Shown one piece after another: positions 4,493 through 5,295 of a stretch of DNA of 5,295 nt. A model generated the notes under the pieces. It saw nothing but the letters and a program-made list of their open reading frames with translations. It did no database searches and was not told where the DNA came from. How positions within the stretch are numbered: position 1 is the first letter of the stretch; each line of letters opens with the position of its first letter. Source of the DNA: Deltaproteobacteria bacterium (GTDB lineage Bacteria; Desulfobacterota; Desulfarculia; Adiutricales; Adiutricaceae). The position numbers and the translations under genes were made by a program. The stretch is taken from assembly GCA_031269135.1 (NCBI GenBank), contig JAISZP010000054.1:1-5295 (forward strand), given 5' to 3'.

Positions 4493-5295
4493 ATGTCCTC
4501 GATATCCACAGCCATGATCTTAGCTGCAGGTTTTGGCCAAAGGCTTCAACCGCTCAGCAAAATTCGGCCTAAAGCTTTGTTTCCCGTTTTAAACCGCACC
4601 ATGCTCCATTACTGGCTCTCGAATTTACGCGAGTATGGCGTCGAAACGGTGGTCATAAACGTCCATTATCTAGCCGACGCCATTATCCAAGCCGTCAGGG
4701 AGATGAAAGACGAATTTGTGGATTTGCAGATATTGGTCGTTGAAGAAAAAGAGAGGATTTTAGGCACCGGCGGAGGGATAAAACACGCCTTAAAATTTCT
4801 TAAAGGTCCTTTTTTGATAGTCAACGTCGATATCTTCACCGATATATCTCTGGCCCAGCTGACTATGGCGCATTTAGTCGCTTCCAACTGCCTGGCGACC
4901 GTTGCGGTGGTGGATTACCCAACCAAAGCCAACGTCAGCTTAGGGCCTGGAGACGCCTTACTGGGTTTTCGGGCCTCAAAGCCGCTGCCCGGCGAAGTGC
5001 GCAGGATGCATGGAGCCGGTCTGATGGTCTTGGACGAAGTGTCGGATTTGCCGGATGGTCCTTCAGATATAATCGAACTATTGTCGAGCGCTCGTCTCGC
5101 CGGCGCGAAGGTGCAGGTGGCCCCTTTCCCTCAAGTTTACTGGGCGGACATAGGCACTTTATCCGACTACTGGGCGCTTAATGCTCATTTGGCCCAGGGA
5201 AGGGTGGTGACTCAGGAGAAATTGGAAGCCACTTTAAGCTCTTTTGTGGTGATAGAAAATGGGGCCAAGGTTTCAAGCGGCGCTTTCATAAAAAA
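4493..5295 (+). CDS. NDP-sugar nucleotidyltransferase (MurU / mannose-1-phosphate guanylyltransferase type), 3' end outside window
   Basis: The family transfers a nucleotidyl group from an NTP to a sugar 1-phosphate, releasing pyrophosphate, in the cytoplasm. 267 codons are visible with no stop before the window end. Seen: the nucleotide-binding signature AAGFGQRLQPL (11-21) followed by PKALFPV (26-32), GTGGGIKHAL (91-100), the metal-binding segment NVDIFTD (111-117, with D113), GAGLMVLD (174-181) and YWADIGT (216-222). From about 250 the chain reads VVIENGAKVSSGAF, the beginning of hexapeptide-type beta-helix repeats, so the full protein is longer than MurU-sized enzymes. ATG 4493 is chosen by fit to family N-termini; ATG 4514 and TTG 4466 are in frame too. 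No Shine-Dalgarno is evident. The sugar and base are not readable from sequence. Nearby Mpl makes a cell-wall recycling role (MurNAc-1-P) imaginable but unproved. Confidence 0.9.
   Translation, partial: MSSISTAMILAAGFGQRLQPLSKIRPKALFPVLNRTMLHYWLSNLREYGVETVVINVHYLADAIIQAVREMKDEFVDLQILVVEEKERILGTGGGIKHALKFLKGPFLIVNVDIFTDISLAQLTMAHLVASNCLATVAVVDYPTKANVSLGPGDALLGFRASKPLPGEVRRMHGAGLMVLDEVSDLPDGPSDIIELLSSARLAGAKVQVAPFPQVYWADIGTLSDYWALNAHLAQGRVVTQEKLEATLSSFVVIENGAKVSSGAFIK

Overview
The window reads as a bacterial chromosome segment with four genes, all on the + strand. In order they are the 3' end of a TrkH-type potassium transporter gene, one long gene joining a muropeptide ligase (Mpl) to ribonuclease III, the GTPase gene era, and the 5' end of a sugar nucleotidyltransferase gene. 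Base composition is roughly balanced in the genes and clearly A-rich in the two gaps. The rnc-era order is conserved in many bacteria, and Mpl points to a Gram-negative type cell wall with meso-diaminopimelate. A deltaproteobacterium (Desulfobacterota) would fit, but that is an impression from gene content and protein flavour, not a demonstrated placement.

Layout: bases 1-662 hold the C-terminal part of TrkH, with its last two pore loops. The next gene starts on an ATG that shares one base with the trkH stop (TGATG) and has a GGAG at good spacing, so the two look translationally coupled. Bases 662-2869 are one uninterrupted 735-codon frame. Residues 1 to about 482 are a complete Mpl and about 490-735 are a complete RNase III (nuclease domain plus dsRNA-binding domain), joined by only a few residues. 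This fusion is the main discovery candidate. Both halves keep their diagnostic catalytic motifs.

A 308-base gap (2870-3177) follows. It consists largely of short A-rich tandem repeats with 11-, 15- and 12-base units. era (3178-4095) is complete and ordinary. A 397-base gap (4096-4492) carries an imperfect hairpin, an 18-base direct repeat, tandem repeats of 13, 12 and 16 bases, overlapping small hairpins and a good extended -10 promoter. The last gene (4493 to the window end) is a nucleotidyltransferase of the MurU / mannose-1-phosphate guanylyltransferase type and is cut off at the start of a probable left-handed beta-helix.

Working together: RNase III and Era both act on 16S rRNA maturation and 30S assembly. 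Mpl recycles cell-wall tripeptide onto UDP-MurNAc, and the last gene may also make a nucleotide sugar for the envelope. The fusion physically ties peptidoglycan recycling to RNA processing. Whether that has a regulatory purpose or is only a gene-adjacency accident cannot be told from sequence. I saw no tRNA, rRNA, CRISPR array or insertion sequence.
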